Below, one piece after another: positions 9,173 through 17,709 of a DNA stretch of 64,000 bases; position 1 is the first letter of the stretch; every line of letters starts with the position of its first letter. Location: assembly GCA_963708245.1 (NCBI GenBank), contig OY970201.1, positions 7,006,001 to 7,070,000 on the forward strand, in the 5' to 3' direction. Under the pieces are notes generated by a model. The model was not told where the DNA came from, did not search any database, and saw nothing but the letters and a program-made list of their open reading frames with translations. The position numbers were made by a program, and so were the translations under genes. The DNA comes from CAVYXK01 sp963708245. GTDB taxonomy: Bacteria > Pseudomonadota > Alphaproteobacteria > Acetobacterales > Acetobacteraceae.

Positions 9173-9685
9173 TGAAATTCTCGCTTTGGTGGGGCCTTAA
9201 GTGATGGCGGGATGGAACGCTCATCTCTCCCAGTTTCGAGCACGCCGCAACGCACTATGATCCCTTCCGATCTCCATATTGCCTGTGGTGTGGGCACGGC
9301 GGGCGCTCCCGAGTCTTGATTTTTGGTGCGCCGATCAAACCCGGCAAAGAGTAGGGGATGAAAGTCCCCCACGGTGAAGGAGTAGCGAACCGCATCGGCC
9401 CCGAGCCGTGCGCTGGCACCCGCGAGGATGTCGGCGAAGTGTCGGGAGGGGAGCGCACCAGGCCAGCCATGGAGCCGCGAAAGCAAGATAGTCTCGGGTG
9501 CCGACGTGGTCAGAATCACGGAAGGCGAAATGGACGGGGGCGTCATCGCGAGCGCTCGCCCAACCCGGCGTGGTCGGAGACCCTGGCATGTGTGGATGCT
9601 CTTTGCGCGGGAATCGGGAGATCTCGGGTTCGGCCAGCGGAGGAATACCGCGGGTCCCCATCGGGAAGACGAGGAGTCGAAGCCG

Positions 9686-9928
9686 ATGATGCACGAACCC
9701 GAGAAGTCTGACTCCGCCATAGTAGCAACGAAGCCACCGAACAAAACCGGGCGACTGGTGGCGGAGCGGGTGGAGCCAAGGGCGGGGACCGGGAGGAACA
9801 CGAACCAGCAAAGCACGTGCCGGGCACAGAACCGGGAAAGCGTGTCACAGGCGCTGGACCGTGTGCGTCAAGCCGCGACGATCCACGGCCTAGCGCCAGA
9901 TACCCTTGGTAAGAGCCGGATGCCTTAA
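9686..9928 (+). pseudogene. Group II intron-encoded protein, N-terminal stub
   Basis: The frame starts at a double ATG (9686/9689) and begins MMHEPEKSDSAIVATKPPNK. Near residue 60 it contains SQALDRVRQAAT, which matches the conserved N-terminal leader of LtrA-type reverse transcriptase/maturases. The reverse-transcriptase blocks that should follow (including YADD), the maturase X domain and the endonuclease domain are absent: after about 65 residues the sequence jumps to the intron 3' domains. It cannot encode an active enzyme. Confidence 0.75.
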
Positions 9929-9946
9929 ATTGGGCATGTCCGGATC
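9913..9946 (+). ncRNA. Group II intron domain V
   Basis: Exactly 34 nt, the canonical size. The 5' strand begins GAGCCGGATGCC, a short loop follows, and the 3' strand GGGCATGTCCGGATC pairs back with it. Domain V is the catalytic core hairpin of group II introns. The following GTGCGGGGGGCGGTCAGC...GGCCGTCCCTACC is consistent with domain VI. Its survival next to a deleted protein gene means splicing, if any, would need a maturase supplied in trans. Confidence 0.75.
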
Positions 9947-10069
9947 TGTGCGGGGGGCGGTCAGCAATGGCCGTCCCTACCGCGAACACCGTGACCAGCC
10001 TTACATTGCCTCGATCCTTCTGGTCCCAGTCAGATTTTGGAAATCCACCCCCTTGGAAGAGCCACCTCT

Positions 10070-10096
10070 CATTAGGATTTGGTCATTAGGATTTGG
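10070..10096 (+). repeat. Tandem duplication of a 14-bp unit
   Basis: CATTAGGATTTGGT is repeated head-to-tail at 10070-10083 and 10084-10096, the last base differing. It lies immediately before a small open frame (10100) and just after the intron 3' end, and looks like a local slippage or junction duplication. Confidence 0.7.
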
Positions 10097-10099
10097 CGA

Positions 10100-10330
10100 A
10101 TGGCGGAACTTCGCATCAGAGATTTGACCGGACCGGTTACGGCCTCAAAAGCCGATTGGCTGCCAGGAACCACTTGGCTTGGCTTTACGCCTCATTCCGA
10201 TGAACCTCACGCCGCCGCACAGTGCGAGGCGACGGTCAATCGGCAGATGGGTGAAGGCTATGTCTTGGAGTACGTCACTCAGGGCATAGAGCACCCCAAT
10301 GCTGGCTTTGAGAACGCCATACGCGGATAA
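10100..10330 (+). CDS. Small hypothetical protein
   Basis: 76 residues from the ATG at 10100 (MAELRIRDLTG). The middle contains PHAAAQCEATVNRQMGEGY. The residue composition is normal for a coding frame, with no signal peptide or membrane segment. There is no clear ribosome binding site; the 14-bp tandem repeat abuts the start. A hairpin (10343-10361) lies 13 bp after the stop, which favours a real gene end. No homologous family is recognised, and it may be a fragment of a gene cut by the intron event. Confidence 0.35.
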   Translation: MAELRIRDLTGPVTASKADWLPGTTWLGFTPHSDEPHAAAQCEATVNRQMGEGYVLEYVTQGIEHPNAGFENAIRG

Positions 10331-10342
10331 CTTGGTGCGAGC

Positions 10343-10361
10343 GGGGCTGCTAGGCAGCCCC
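10343..10361. terminator. Hairpin after small ORF
   Basis: GGGGCTGC-TAG-GCAGCCCC is a perfect 8-bp GC-rich stem with a 3-nt loop, directly downstream of the frame ending at 10330. No T-tract follows, so intrinsic termination is only possible. No gene is recognised from here to the transposase relic at 10702. Confidence 0.45.
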
Positions 10362-10701
10362 GTGTCGCTACCGCATAATTCCCTATGGAAAGCCGTTTTG
10401 AATATTTATCAAGTGTTCGCAGGGGATAGCAAATAAAACTCCGGGCCGGTTAGATCATCCCGACGAAGGGGCTGCCACAACGCCCGGTCGAACATGCAAC
10501 CGGTCCGCTTTCCATCTGTGGACGCCCCCTTCGTGGCAAGAGAAAACTTCGGGATTGTGGTGGCGCGTAGTCGGATGCTGCCATCTGTCCGGCCTGTGAT
10601 GCAGCGATGGGTTTGCTGCTGGCCTGTATGGGAGTTCGCGGGCCGGGTCCAAATCGGGAAAACCAGGGCTTTCCACAGTGCTTCCAGCACGCTTTGGGTG
10701 A

Positions 10702-10872
10702 CGGCTTGACGTAGGCAGGTGGGATCAGGCGCACCGTGTGCCCCAGCTTGCTGATCTCACGCGCCCAGTGGTGCGAACCGGCGCAGGCTTCCATCGCAAC
10801 AGCGCAGGGCGATTGCGCTGCGAAGAACCCGAGCAGCTTCGCTCGCGTCAGACGCTTGCGAAACAGCGTCCA
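10702..10872 (-). pseudogene. IS110-family transposase fragment
   Basis: About 57 residues match the DEDD RuvC-like N-terminal domain of IS110/IS1111 transposases: FRKRLTRAKLLGFFA, then AVAMEACAGSHHWARE, then LGHTVRLIPPAYVKP. The start of the protein (with the first catalytic aspartate) and everything after YVKP are missing; the frame continues to 10450 with unrelated sequence. A separate IS110 N-terminus, a different fragment, is at 47656-47715. Confidence 0.85.
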
Positions 10873-11100
10873 CACCATCACCCCGAGCGGCGGTAGCCGG
10901 CCCGCCGACCCGAACCGCCGGAGTCGACCCCAAGCAGACTCTGGTGGCCCAGGCTGGTGTCGGTACAATCTTCCTGATCATCGGGGCAAGTATGGCGCAG
11001 CCTCTCCAGGACGGCCCGGACCGAGCTAGGGGTGTCGGCGCACCCTTACCGAAATATGGGGACAATCCCAGGCGGCAGCGCGGGCGCGGCGGGGGGGACC

Positions 11101-12243
11101 ATGAAAACCAGAACGAAAGACGTCACCCTGGATCGCCGTAGCGTTCTTTGCGGCGGTGGGGCCATCGCGTTTGAGGCAATGCTGGCATCAATGCTTGGCG
11201 GCTCGGCGCCGGTGCGTGCAGAGGGACTCAGTGGCCCCGTGCCAACCGTCGACCGCGTCGCCGTGCGCGTGCTGATCGACAACTATCAGATCGCGGTGGC
11301 TCCCAGCGGCAAGTCAGGCGATGTGGAAATTCGCCGCTTCGGGTGGCCCATTGGCAACCACCCGCCCGGCTCGGCGCTGATCAGCGAATTCGGGCTCTCC
11401 ATGCATGTCGAGTCCCGTGCCGGTGACGTGACCCGGCAGGCGCTGGTGGATTTCGGCTACACGGCATTGGCCCTGAACAACAATGCGGAAATTCTCGGCA
11501 TTGAACCCGCCGCCTTGGACGCGCTTGTGCTAAGCCACGGGCATTACGATCATTTCGGCGGGCTGGTGGGTTTCCTGAACGCCAGCAAGGGTCGGCTCAG
11601 GCAAGGCATCCCGCTCCTTGTTGGTGGCGAGGAATGCTTCTGTGCGCGACAGTGGACCGCGCCACCCGTGCAAGGCGACTTCGGCGTACTGGACCGACCG
11701 GCCGTGGAACGGAACGCGGTCAAGATCACGATCGCGCAAGGGCCGACGCTGGTGGCCGAGCATGCCTTCACCACGGGACAGGTGCCACAGATCACGTTCG
11801 AGAAACTGCTCTCCCCGAGCCGAATGACGATCGGGATGAAGCAGGGACTGGGCTGCTACCCCGAGGTCTTCCCGGAGGATGAACGCAAGGCGGGCAGCAT
11901 CCCTGACCATTTCCGGCATGAGATCGCGACTGTCTACAACCTGAGGGGACGCGGCTTGGTCGTGCTGACGTCGTGCAGCCATCGCGGCGTGGTAAATACC
12001 ATCAAGCAGGCGCAGGCCGTCTCCGGTGTGCCCAAGGTCCATGCCGTGCTCGGTGGCTTTCATCTCGCCCCCTACAAGGAAGATTACCTCCAGACAGTTA
12101 TTGCCAGCCTGAAGGAGATCGATCCGGATTACGTCGCGCCAATGCCCTGCACAGGTGAGCCGTTCTGGGAGATGGCTCAACGCGAAATGCCGCAGAAGCT
12201 CCTTCGCGCCTATACCGGGACACAGTTCGTGTTCAGTGCCTGA
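11101..12243 (+). CDS. Tat-exported metallo-beta-lactamase-fold hydrolase
   Basis: 380 residues from the ATG at 11101, preceded by a G-rich ribosome site; the frame is open further upstream but without a better start. A twin-arginine signal (DRRSVLCGGGAIAF) with cleavage near the VRAEG segment predicts periplasmic export. The zinc-binding motif HGHYDHFGG is at residues 146-154, with further conserved histidines in TSCSHRGVVNT and LGGFHLAP. This arrangement resembles the MBL-fold subgroup annotated as 7,8-dihydropterin synthase-like. The substrate is unknown, and it has no operon partners. Confidence 0.88.
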   Translation: MKTRTKDVTLDRRSVLCGGGAIAFEAMLASMLGGSAPVRAEGLSGPVPTVDRVAVRVLIDNYQIAVAPSGKSGDVEIRRFGWPIGNHPPGSALISEFGLSMHVESRAGDVTRQALVDFGYTALALNNNAEILGIEPAALDALVLSHGHYDHFGGLVGFLNASKGRLRQGIPLLVGGEECFCARQWTAPPVQGDFGVLDRPAVERNAVKITIAQGPTLVAEHAFTTGQVPQITFEKLLSPSRMTIGMKQGLGCYPEVFPEDERKAGSIPDHFRHEIATVYNLRGRGLVVLTSCSHRGVVNTIKQAQAVSGVPKVHAVLGGFHLAPYKEDYLQTVIASLKEIDPDYVAPMPCTGEPFWEMAQREMPQKLLRAYTGTQFVFSA

Positions 12244-12544
12244 CCAAGGTCTGTGACCCCCGGCGGAAGAACACCTGTGGAACGATAGTCGTCATCAAAA
12301 GTCCGGTTCCCACCGAAGCGGTCATCGGACAGGGCGGCCGGCATTATACTGGGCGGCGAAGGTGCCGTCGCTCCTGCGAAAAGGTCGTAACCAATTTGCC
12401 CGGCTATCGCCATCGCAAGCGGGACGCCATCACCCAGGATTCCTTGGTTTGACTACAACCCTGAGAGGCTGACCCGAAACGCTTGCCAAACGAGCGCAAA
12501 TTCCGGTCCGGCCAATAGATTGTGTCGTTAGCCTGCCGCGGCGC

Positions 12545-12630
12545 CCCGCTGCGCGGCAGAGGCCGCCGGCGCTGGCAGAGGCAGAGCCCGGCCATTTGTC
12601 GCCTGCCACTTTCCCGGTGAGGTGCGGTGA
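12545..12630 (+). pseudogene. Decayed copy of the 3' end of a dppF-type ATPase gene
   Basis: The stretch parallels the last ~80 bases of the fused ATPase gene at 5064-5143. Both share the run GCGCTGGCAGAGGCAGA, then a CATTT/GC.TGCCA.TT block and a final GTGCGGTGA. One-base indels put the coding frame (ALAEAEPGH, then VACHFPGEVR and stop) in two phases. It is the tail of a paralogous ABC ATPase whose body has gone. Apart from this relic, no gene was found in 12244-12667. Confidence 0.75.
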
Positions 12631-12667
12631 TGTAGATCGCCGGATTGAGGCTCGGCTGCGCACAAAT

Positions 12668-14626
12668 TCATCTTTCACGCTCTGCGGGAAAGGTCGGTTC
12701 GCGCAGCAAACCGGGTGAGGGTCTCGCCCCGGCACCCTCACCCGCCGCGCTGCGCGCGGCGACCTCTCCCGCAGAGCGGGAGAGGTGAAAAAAACGGCAC
12801 CAGTCGGTCCAGGCGTGGCGAAGCGCGGTCCCGAGATTGCGGCCGAACCTTGGCGCATCGTAGAGGGGACTCGCTTTTACCCGAGCTCGCAGGCGGGCGC
12901 GTAGGTTCGCCAGGGCTCCAAGGTCGTTGGCCTTGGTGATGGCCAAATTCACATAATCCTCGAGGTCTGCTGCGACCCAGTCCCCCAGGCCCACGTTGCT
13001 CAAGTGACTCGTCGAATGCCGGGACGCGAAGGTCTCGCCGGGCAGTGTTACGGTGGGGACGCCCATCCATAGCGCCTCGCAGGTGGTAAGTCCTCCCGAA
13101 TAGGGGACGGGGTCCAGCACGAGATCGATCTGGTTGTATTCCGCCATGAACTCCCGATGCGGCGAGCTCCCGCGCAGCTCCACTCGCTCTGGGCCGATGC
13201 CGAGTTGGGAGAACTCCTCGCGCACCCTGGCGACGCTCTCGGGCTCGGAGAACTGGTAGGTCTTCAGCACGAGTTTCGCACGCGGAACCAGGTGCAGGAT
13301 ACGGGCCCATGTGCCGATGACGTCGGGCGTCACCTTCGCCAGGTTGTTGAAGCAGCCGAAGGTGACGAAGCCGTTGGTTGCGGCCGGCAACGGGCCGACA
13401 TCCGGCGCATAGGCTGGCGGGCTGTAGCACACGTAACCGTCGGGGAGGCGAAGGATCCGTTCGCTGTAATACAGCTCCAGCTCCGGCGGTGTTTCCCATC
13501 GGTCGGATATGAACCAGTCGATCTCGGCCAGCCCCGTGGAGTGGGTCTGCATCCCCACCCATTTCACCTGTACCGGGGCCAGGCGATAGGCGCAGGCCGT
13601 CATCCGCCCGGAATCTCCGTATCCGCCGAGATCGACCAGCACGTCGATCTGCTGCTCGCGCGCCAGCCGCGCAAGCGCGGGATCGTCGAGCAGGTCGATC
13701 TCGTGCCATCCGGCGGCAATTGCCCGGAACCGGCGCGCGATCGTATCGGATGCGGCATTCTGCGCGAGGCAGACAATCTCGAACTGCGCCGGGTCCAGCG
13801 CTTCAACCCCGGCGATGGTCAGCCATCCGACCGGGTGTGCCCTGAGCGAGCCGGACAGGAGTCCGAGCCGCAGCTTCCGTGCCGGATCGGGCGCGTTGGC
13901 GAACTCCGGCATCGGCGCGCGCGGCAGGCGGGCGCCGAAGTCTTGAAGTGCGGCGAGGAGATTTGCGCCGCTCGTTCCGGTGCGATACGCCAGGGCGTTC
14001 GCCAGCGTGCGGCGGGCGAGCGGCATCGTCGGATCGAGTGCGATCGCCTGGCGGGCTGCGGCTTCCCCTTCGGCCTGGCGGCCCAATGAGACCAGCACGA
14101 CGGCGAGATTGCACAGCACGCTTGGGTCGGGGCCAATGTCCTGCAGGATCGTTTCCAATTTGCTGCGCGCCGCGGCGTGGCGCTGCAGCCGCATCAGCAC
14201 GGCGGCGTGGTCGTTGTGCAGGGCGTGGTCGGCTGGTTCGAGCTCGGTGGCGCGGCGCAACATCGCCTCGGCTTCGCGCAGCCGGTTGGCACGCGCGAGC
14301 AGCCGACCGGCGAGCATCGCCGGGCCGGGTGCATCGGGTGCGAGGGCGCATGCGGTTTCCAACGCATCGATTGCCTCGGCGCGCCGTCCGAGTCGTTCCA
14401 GCGCCAGGCCTCTGGCGGTGAGCACGGCGGGGTTGAGCGGGTCGGCCTCGGCGCTTCGGTCGAGACGCGCCAACTCGGCCTCTAGGGTGCCGGCGGCTTG
14501 GGCCGCCTCGACCAGGTGCAGCGCGTAGCTCAGGATCGCGGGGGCAAGGTGGTGGGCTTCGCCGAATGCGGCCTCGCCGCCTCCCATTCTCTGGTCAGCA
14601 TCAGGGCGAGGCCGAGTGCGTCCCAC
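12668..14626 (-). CDS. TPR/O-GlcNAc-transferase-like glycosyltransferase, C-terminal part (frameshifted gene)
   Basis: The open frame encodes several TPR repeats (roughly the first 200 residues; for example LERLGRRAEAIDALETACAL) followed by a GT41/SPINDLY-type catalytic domain. The catalytic half starts near KLRLGLLSGSLRAHPVGWL and includes DVLVDLGGYG, VQVKWVGMQTHSTGL, FGCFNNLAKVTP and DLVLDPVPYSGGLTTCEALWMGVP. The true start is in another frame (14530-15021), since the frames match end-to-end near 14575. In this flagellar cluster the probable target is flagellin serine or threonine residues; that is inference from position. The C-terminal tail runs through three REP-like hairpins and is probably not native. 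Confidence 0.85.
   Translation of the reverse strand: MGRTRPRPDADQRMGGGEAAFGEAHHLAPAILSYALHLVEAAQAAGTLEAELARLDRSAEADPLNPAVLTARGLALERLGRRAEAIDALETACALAPDAPGPAMLAGRLLARANRLREAEAMLRRATELEPADHALHNDHAAVLMRLQRHAAARSKLETILQDIGPDPSVLCNLAVVLVSLGRQAEGEAAARQAIALDPTMPLARRTLANALAYRTGTSGANLLAALQDFGARLPRAPMPEFANAPDPARKLRLGLLSGSLRAHPVGWLTIAGVEALDPAQFEIVCLAQNAASDTIARRFRAIAAGWHEIDLLDDPALARLAREQQIDVLVDLGGYGDSGRMTACAYRLAPVQVKWVGMQTHSTGLAEIDWFISDRWETPPELELYYSERILRLPDGYVCYSPPAYAPDVGPLPAATNGFVTFGCFNNLAKVTPDVIGTWARILHLVPRAKLVLKTYQFSEPESVARVREEFSQLGIGPERVELRGSSPHREFMAEYNQIDLVLDPVPYSGGLTTCEALWMGVPTVTLPGETFASRHSTSHLSNVGLGDWVAADLEDYVNLAITKANDLGALANLRARLRARVKASPLYDAPRFGRNLGTALRHAWTDWCRFFHLSRSAGEVAARSAAGEGAGARPSPGLLREPTFPAERER
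12713..12785. repeat. Three consecutive perfect stem-loops (REP-like)
   Basis: The stems are GGGTGAGGGT/ACCCTCACCC (12713-12722 with 12734-12743), GCCGCGC/GCGCGGC (12744-12760) and CCTCTCCCGC/GCGGGAGAGG (12763-12785). This is the common dispersed intergenic palindrome type of proteobacteria. Here the minus-strand glycosyltransferase frame reads straight through all three, so its last ~35 residues are encoded by the repeat. Confidence 0.85.
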
Positions 14627-15021
14627 GCTTCAGCGCGGTCCGGATTGATGGTGACGCAGCGCCATAACAGGGGCTGGGCTGCGGCGCCGTCGCCGCGCTG
14701 GATCATCAGCGCGGCGGACCCGACCAGTGCCTCTTCGCGCCGGGGGTTGATTTCCAGGACGGCGGCGTAGGTGTGTTCGGCGGCCGCTACGTCGCCTGCG
14801 CGACGGAGGCTCTCGGCGAGGCGCAGCTTCGGCTCGTCCCAGTCGGGCAGCAGCGTCGCCAACTCGCGCATCAGGCGGCGTGCTTGTTCGCCGTCGCCCG
14901 CTCGATCCTCGGCAATCGCCAGGTTCAGCATCGTCACCGGCGAGCGGTCGCCGCGGGCGCAGGCGGCGCGAAGGCAGGCAAGCGCCTCGGCGTGGTCGAG
15001 GCGGTCCAGGTCAGCGAGCAT
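14530..15021 (-). pseudogene. N-terminal TPR part of the frameshifted glycosyltransferase
   Basis: The ATG at 15021 overlaps the end of the upstream TPR-methyltransferase gene (stop at 15011), indicating translational coupling. About 148 residues of TPR repeats follow (SPVTMLNLAIAEDRAGDGEQ; DEPKLRLAESLRRAGDVAAA; AWDALGLALMLTREWEAA). Near 14575, in the run GGAGGCGGCGAGGCC, the sensible sequence shifts to the frame of 12668-14626 (EAAFGEAHHLAP). One extra G there would restore a protein of about 780 residues. It is either a true mutation or a sequence error. Confidence 0.75.
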
Positions 15022-16459
15022 CGGTCCGGCGCTGCAGAACCGCGAGCAGCCCCGCAACGGATTTGTCGGCTTCGTTGCGCACGATTTGATTTTCTAGCGC
15101 CAGGACGGAGAGGCTGGCCGCTTCGGCCGTTGCTGTCAGGTACGCTGCACGGTGGGCGTAGCGTCCCTGCGGGCCGAGTTCCCAATCGTGCTCGTCTGCC
15201 GAGGCGGAAGGAACGAACTCCTCAGCCGAGGCCACGAACAGGCCGCCGGGTTGCAGCCGTCGTGCCGCCGCCGTCATCAGCTCGTCGAGCGCGCCGAAAT
15301 AGCACAGCACGTCGGCTGCCAGGATCAGCGCGAAGGGCGGGCCGTCCTGGGCGAGGAAAGCCATGATGTCCGTTTCGTGTAGCGTGGCGTACAGGCCTTT
15401 CGACGCAGCCTTGGCCAGCATGTTGGCGGAGATGTCCACCCCGATCAGCGGCCCGAGGGGTAGATCCGATACGGCGACGGCTACCAGTCCCGTGCCGCAC
15501 CCGAGATCGAGCGCCGGGCCGAGCGGGCCATGTTCTGGGAACACGGCATGGCGCAGCAGAGCGGCGCGGATCGCGCCGGGAATGCGGTATCCCAACGAGA
15601 TCAGATGCGCTTCGAACCGATCGGCATAGCCGTCGAATACGGCCTTCAGATAATCGACGGACGCGCGCGCGGGCTGGGGCAGCGACCCCGATGCGGCCCC
15701 GAGATGGCGCAGGTATGGATCATCTGGCCCGAGCTTCACCGCTTCCGCGTACGCCTCCGCCGCCTCTTCGCAACGCCCGAGCTTCGACAGCGCGTGGGCC
15801 TTGAGCCCGAACAGACAGGCATCGGCGATCCCGTCGCGGCGCGCCGCTTCCACGAGCGTCACCGCATCCTCGAACTGCCGCCGGCGCACGGCGAGGAGTA
15901 CCGCGTCGTGGCGCAGCTCCGCCGAACCGGGTGTGGTGACGATGCCGGCGTCCAGAGTGTCCGCGGCTGCGTCCGGATCGCCCGCCGCCGCCTGTGCGGC
16001 AGCAAGCGCCCGGCAAAAGACAGGGTCGGCGGGCGAGGCAGCCACCGCCTCCTGCAAGCAGCGCACCGCTTCGATTGGGCGGCCCAGTTCCGTCAGCAGT
16101 GCACCGAGCATTGCTTTGCCAGCCGGATCAGCCGGATCCAGCACGACCGCTTCGGCGGCATCCCGGGCGGCGCCGGTCGGATCGCCCAATCGGTGCCTGA
16201 GCTGCGCGCGCCGTCGATACAGCGTGGCCTCGGACGGGCTGGCGGCAAGCCCGGCATCGAGCTCGGCCAGCGCGGCATCGAGCCGGCCTTCGCGCATCGC
16301 CAACAGCGCCGCCAAATCGGACAGCCGGGGGGATGACGGCACGAGACGGCGGAGCGCGGCGAGCATGGGGCGGGCAGCGCCGGTCCGTCCGGCGGCGATC
16401 AACTCTGATAGTTGCCGGGTCAGGGCAACCGGGTCGGGCGAGGCGAGCAGGGCTTCCAT
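15011..16459 (-). CDS. TPR-repeat protein with C-terminal methyltransferase domain
   Basis: 482 residues. The first ~260 are tandem TPR units (LAALLAMREGRLDAALAELD; KAHALSKLGRCEEAAEAYAE). The linker SVDYLKAVFDGYADRFEAHL leads into a SAM methyltransferase with motif I ALDLGCGTGLVAV near residues 313-325, IGVDISANMLAKA, and ILAADVLCYFGALDELM as the motif around strand 4. This TPR-methyltransferase architecture is common next to alphaproteobacterial glycosyltransferases. The gene starts 34 bp after DUF1217 and overlaps the glycosyltransferase start. A role in modifying flagellin or its glycan is inferred from position. Confidence 0.85.
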   Translation of the reverse strand: MEALLASPDPVALTRQLSELIAAGRTGAARPMLAALRRLVPSSPRLSDLAALLAMREGRLDAALAELDAGLAASPSEATLYRRRAQLRHRLGDPTGAARDAAEAVVLDPADPAGKAMLGALLTELGRPIEAVRCLQEAVAASPADPVFCRALAAAQAAAGDPDAAADTLDAGIVTTPGSAELRHDAVLLAVRRRQFEDAVTLVEAARRDGIADACLFGLKAHALSKLGRCEEAAEAYAEAVKLGPDDPYLRHLGAASGSLPQPARASVDYLKAVFDGYADRFEAHLISLGYRIPGAIRAALLRHAVFPEHGPLGPALDLGCGTGLVAVAVSDLPLGPLIGVDISANMLAKAASKGLYATLHETDIMAFLAQDGPPFALILAADVLCYFGALDELMTAAARRLQPGGLFVASAEEFVPSASADEHDWELGPQGRYAHRAAYLTATAEAASLSVLALENQIVRNEADKSVAGLLAVLQRRTDAR

Positions 16460-16493
16460 TGAGGCTCCTTTTGAGCCGGTGATCGGTCGCGCT

Positions 16494-17360
16494 TCAGACG
16501 ACCAGCCCTTGCGCCTGGACGGCGAGAGCTTCGAGACTGGGCGTGGAGTTGCTGCTGCTCGCGCTGTTAGATTCCGCGATCAGATATTGCTGCGCGATCT
16601 GCTGGACGTATTTCGGCTGCTGCAGCTTGCTGACGTCGAGCTTCGACGTGATCGCTTGCTCTTGCGCCTGTACCGACTGGAACGCGATCTCTTCCGGGAT
16701 ACCAAGTGCGGTATTCACCACCGTGTCGAACAGCGGGTTGCTGACGATTTGGGAGACCGAGGTGATCGAGGATGCCTGCTGGATGAAAGTCAGCGCGTTC
16801 GACAGGCCTGGGGTGGTGGTGTCCAGCGAATTCAGCCAAGTCACCTCGGCGTAGCCGTTGGCGATCGTGCTGATCACTTTCGGGTTCTGGATGATGGACA
16901 GGCCGGCATTGGCAAAATCATAAGTCTGTGCGACCGACTTCCACTGCGTGTTGGACAGCTTGTTCACCAACGAATTGGGGTCGTTGACATTGGACAGCAG
17001 GGCCTGCTGCGCGAGTGCGGTGTAGGAGGTCTGGTCGCCCAATCCGTTCGCTGTCAGCAGCACCTGCAGGACGGTGGGGTTCTTGAGCAGTTGCTGGGGA
17101 CTGGTTGCGGTCTGCACTGCTTTGGTGAAGGCAGCGATTTCGCGCTGAACGGCCGGCTCCTGCGATGTCGTCTTGATCTCCTGCGTCTCGTCCTTCTGGG
17201 CCTGCGTCAGGGCGTTGACCGGGTTGGTGGTGGACGCACTGGTCGCCTGCGTGCTGGTTCCATCCAGAATGGAAAGCAGACTGCCTGCCGCGTTCGATGC
17301 GGAATTCGAGACGATGCCGGCGAACAGCGACGGCAGATAGCTGCTGATCGTGCCGCTCAT
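16494..17360 (-). CDS. DUF1217 flagellar-cluster protein
   Basis: 288 residues, serine/threonine/glutamine-rich, with the DUF1217 pattern: EIAAFTKAVQTATSPQQLLK, VLQVLLTANGLGDQ, then YALAQ-type segments and WKSVAQTYDF. DUF1217 genes recur in rhizobial and related alphaproteobacterial flagellar loci; the molecular role is not settled. There is no signal peptide, and the protein starts like other flagellar axial proteins (MSGTISSYLPSLFAG). It starts two bases after the flaF stop, in one operon with the flagellin regulators. Confidence 0.85.
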   Translation of the reverse strand: MSGTISSYLPSLFAGIVSNSASNAAGSLLSILDGTSTQATSASTTNPVNALTQAQKDETQEIKTTSQEPAVQREIAAFTKAVQTATSPQQLLKNPTVLQVLLTANGLGDQTSYTALAQQALLSNVNDPNSLVNKLSNTQWKSVAQTYDFANAGLSIIQNPKVISTIANGYAEVTWLNSLDTTTPGLSNALTFIQQASSITSVSQIVSNPLFDTVVNTALGIPEEIAFQSVQAQEQAITSKLDVSKLQQPKYVQQIAQQYLIAESNSASSSNSTPSLEALAVQAQGLVV

Positions 17361-17361
17361 G

Positions 17362-17709
17362 TCAGGCGTCGCCGGACAGGCCGGCGGCGATGCTCTCGTT
17401 GATCGAGATCAGAAAATCGAGGTCGGGTTTGTCCTGATCCATCACGCGCTGCACCGCCATCGCGACGGAAATGATCGAGCCGCGCAGCGGGGCGGGAAGG
17501 GGGTTGGCCGGATCGGATAGCAGACCGACTAAGGTGGTCCAGAGCCGGCGGTTATCGGCGAGTGCGCGGGCACGAGGGATCGCGCCGGCCGCGCGGGCCG
17601 CGCGCAAGGCGCCGTTCACGTAACGGAATACGTCAGCCTGCTGATCGCGAAGGCTGCGGTGGGAGGATGCTGCCTGATAGGCGCGTGCAGCCTGCATCAT
17701 TGTCTGCAT
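17362..17709 (-). CDS. flaF: FlaF, flagellin biosynthesis regulator
   Basis: 115 residues, the typical FlaF size, with diagnostic N-terminal AARAYQAASSHRSLRDQQADVF and central NRRLWTTLVGLLSDPANPLP. FlaF promotes flagellin translation or assembly and acts opposite FlbT in Caulobacter. The start overlaps the end of flbT by 13 bases, and an internal ATG three codons later is an alternative. Its position between flbT and DUF1217, directly after flagellin, matches the alphaproteobacterial arrangement. Confidence 0.93.
   Translation of the reverse strand: MQTMMQAARAYQAASSHRSLRDQQADVFRYVNGALRAARAAGAIPRARALADNRRLWTTLVGLLSDPANPLPAPLRGSIISVAMAVQRVMDQDKPDLDFLISINESIAAGLSGDA

Larger units (their letters stand above)
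9326..9990 (+). mobile_element. Group II intron remnant, internally deleted
   Basis: The left boundary is GTGCGCC at 9326, the standard group II intron 5' start, followed by the domain I signature GGGGATGAAAGTCCCC (about 9354-9369). A truncated intron-protein frame follows at 9686-9928. Domain V (9913-9946) and a domain VI-like stem (about 9950-9985) close the element. Intact bacterial group II introns are about 2-3 kb; this one is about 665 bp, because nearly the whole reverse transcriptase/maturase coding region is missing. The exact 3' junction (9985-9995) is uncertain. Confidence 0.8.

Noticed and set aside
13157..14089. Plus-strand 310-residue frame
   Set aside because: Antisense of the glycosyltransferase catalytic domain.
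15801..17402. A 533-residue plus-strand frame
   Set aside because: Antisense of the TPR-methyltransferase and DUF1217 genes; no recognisable domain and a skewed composition.
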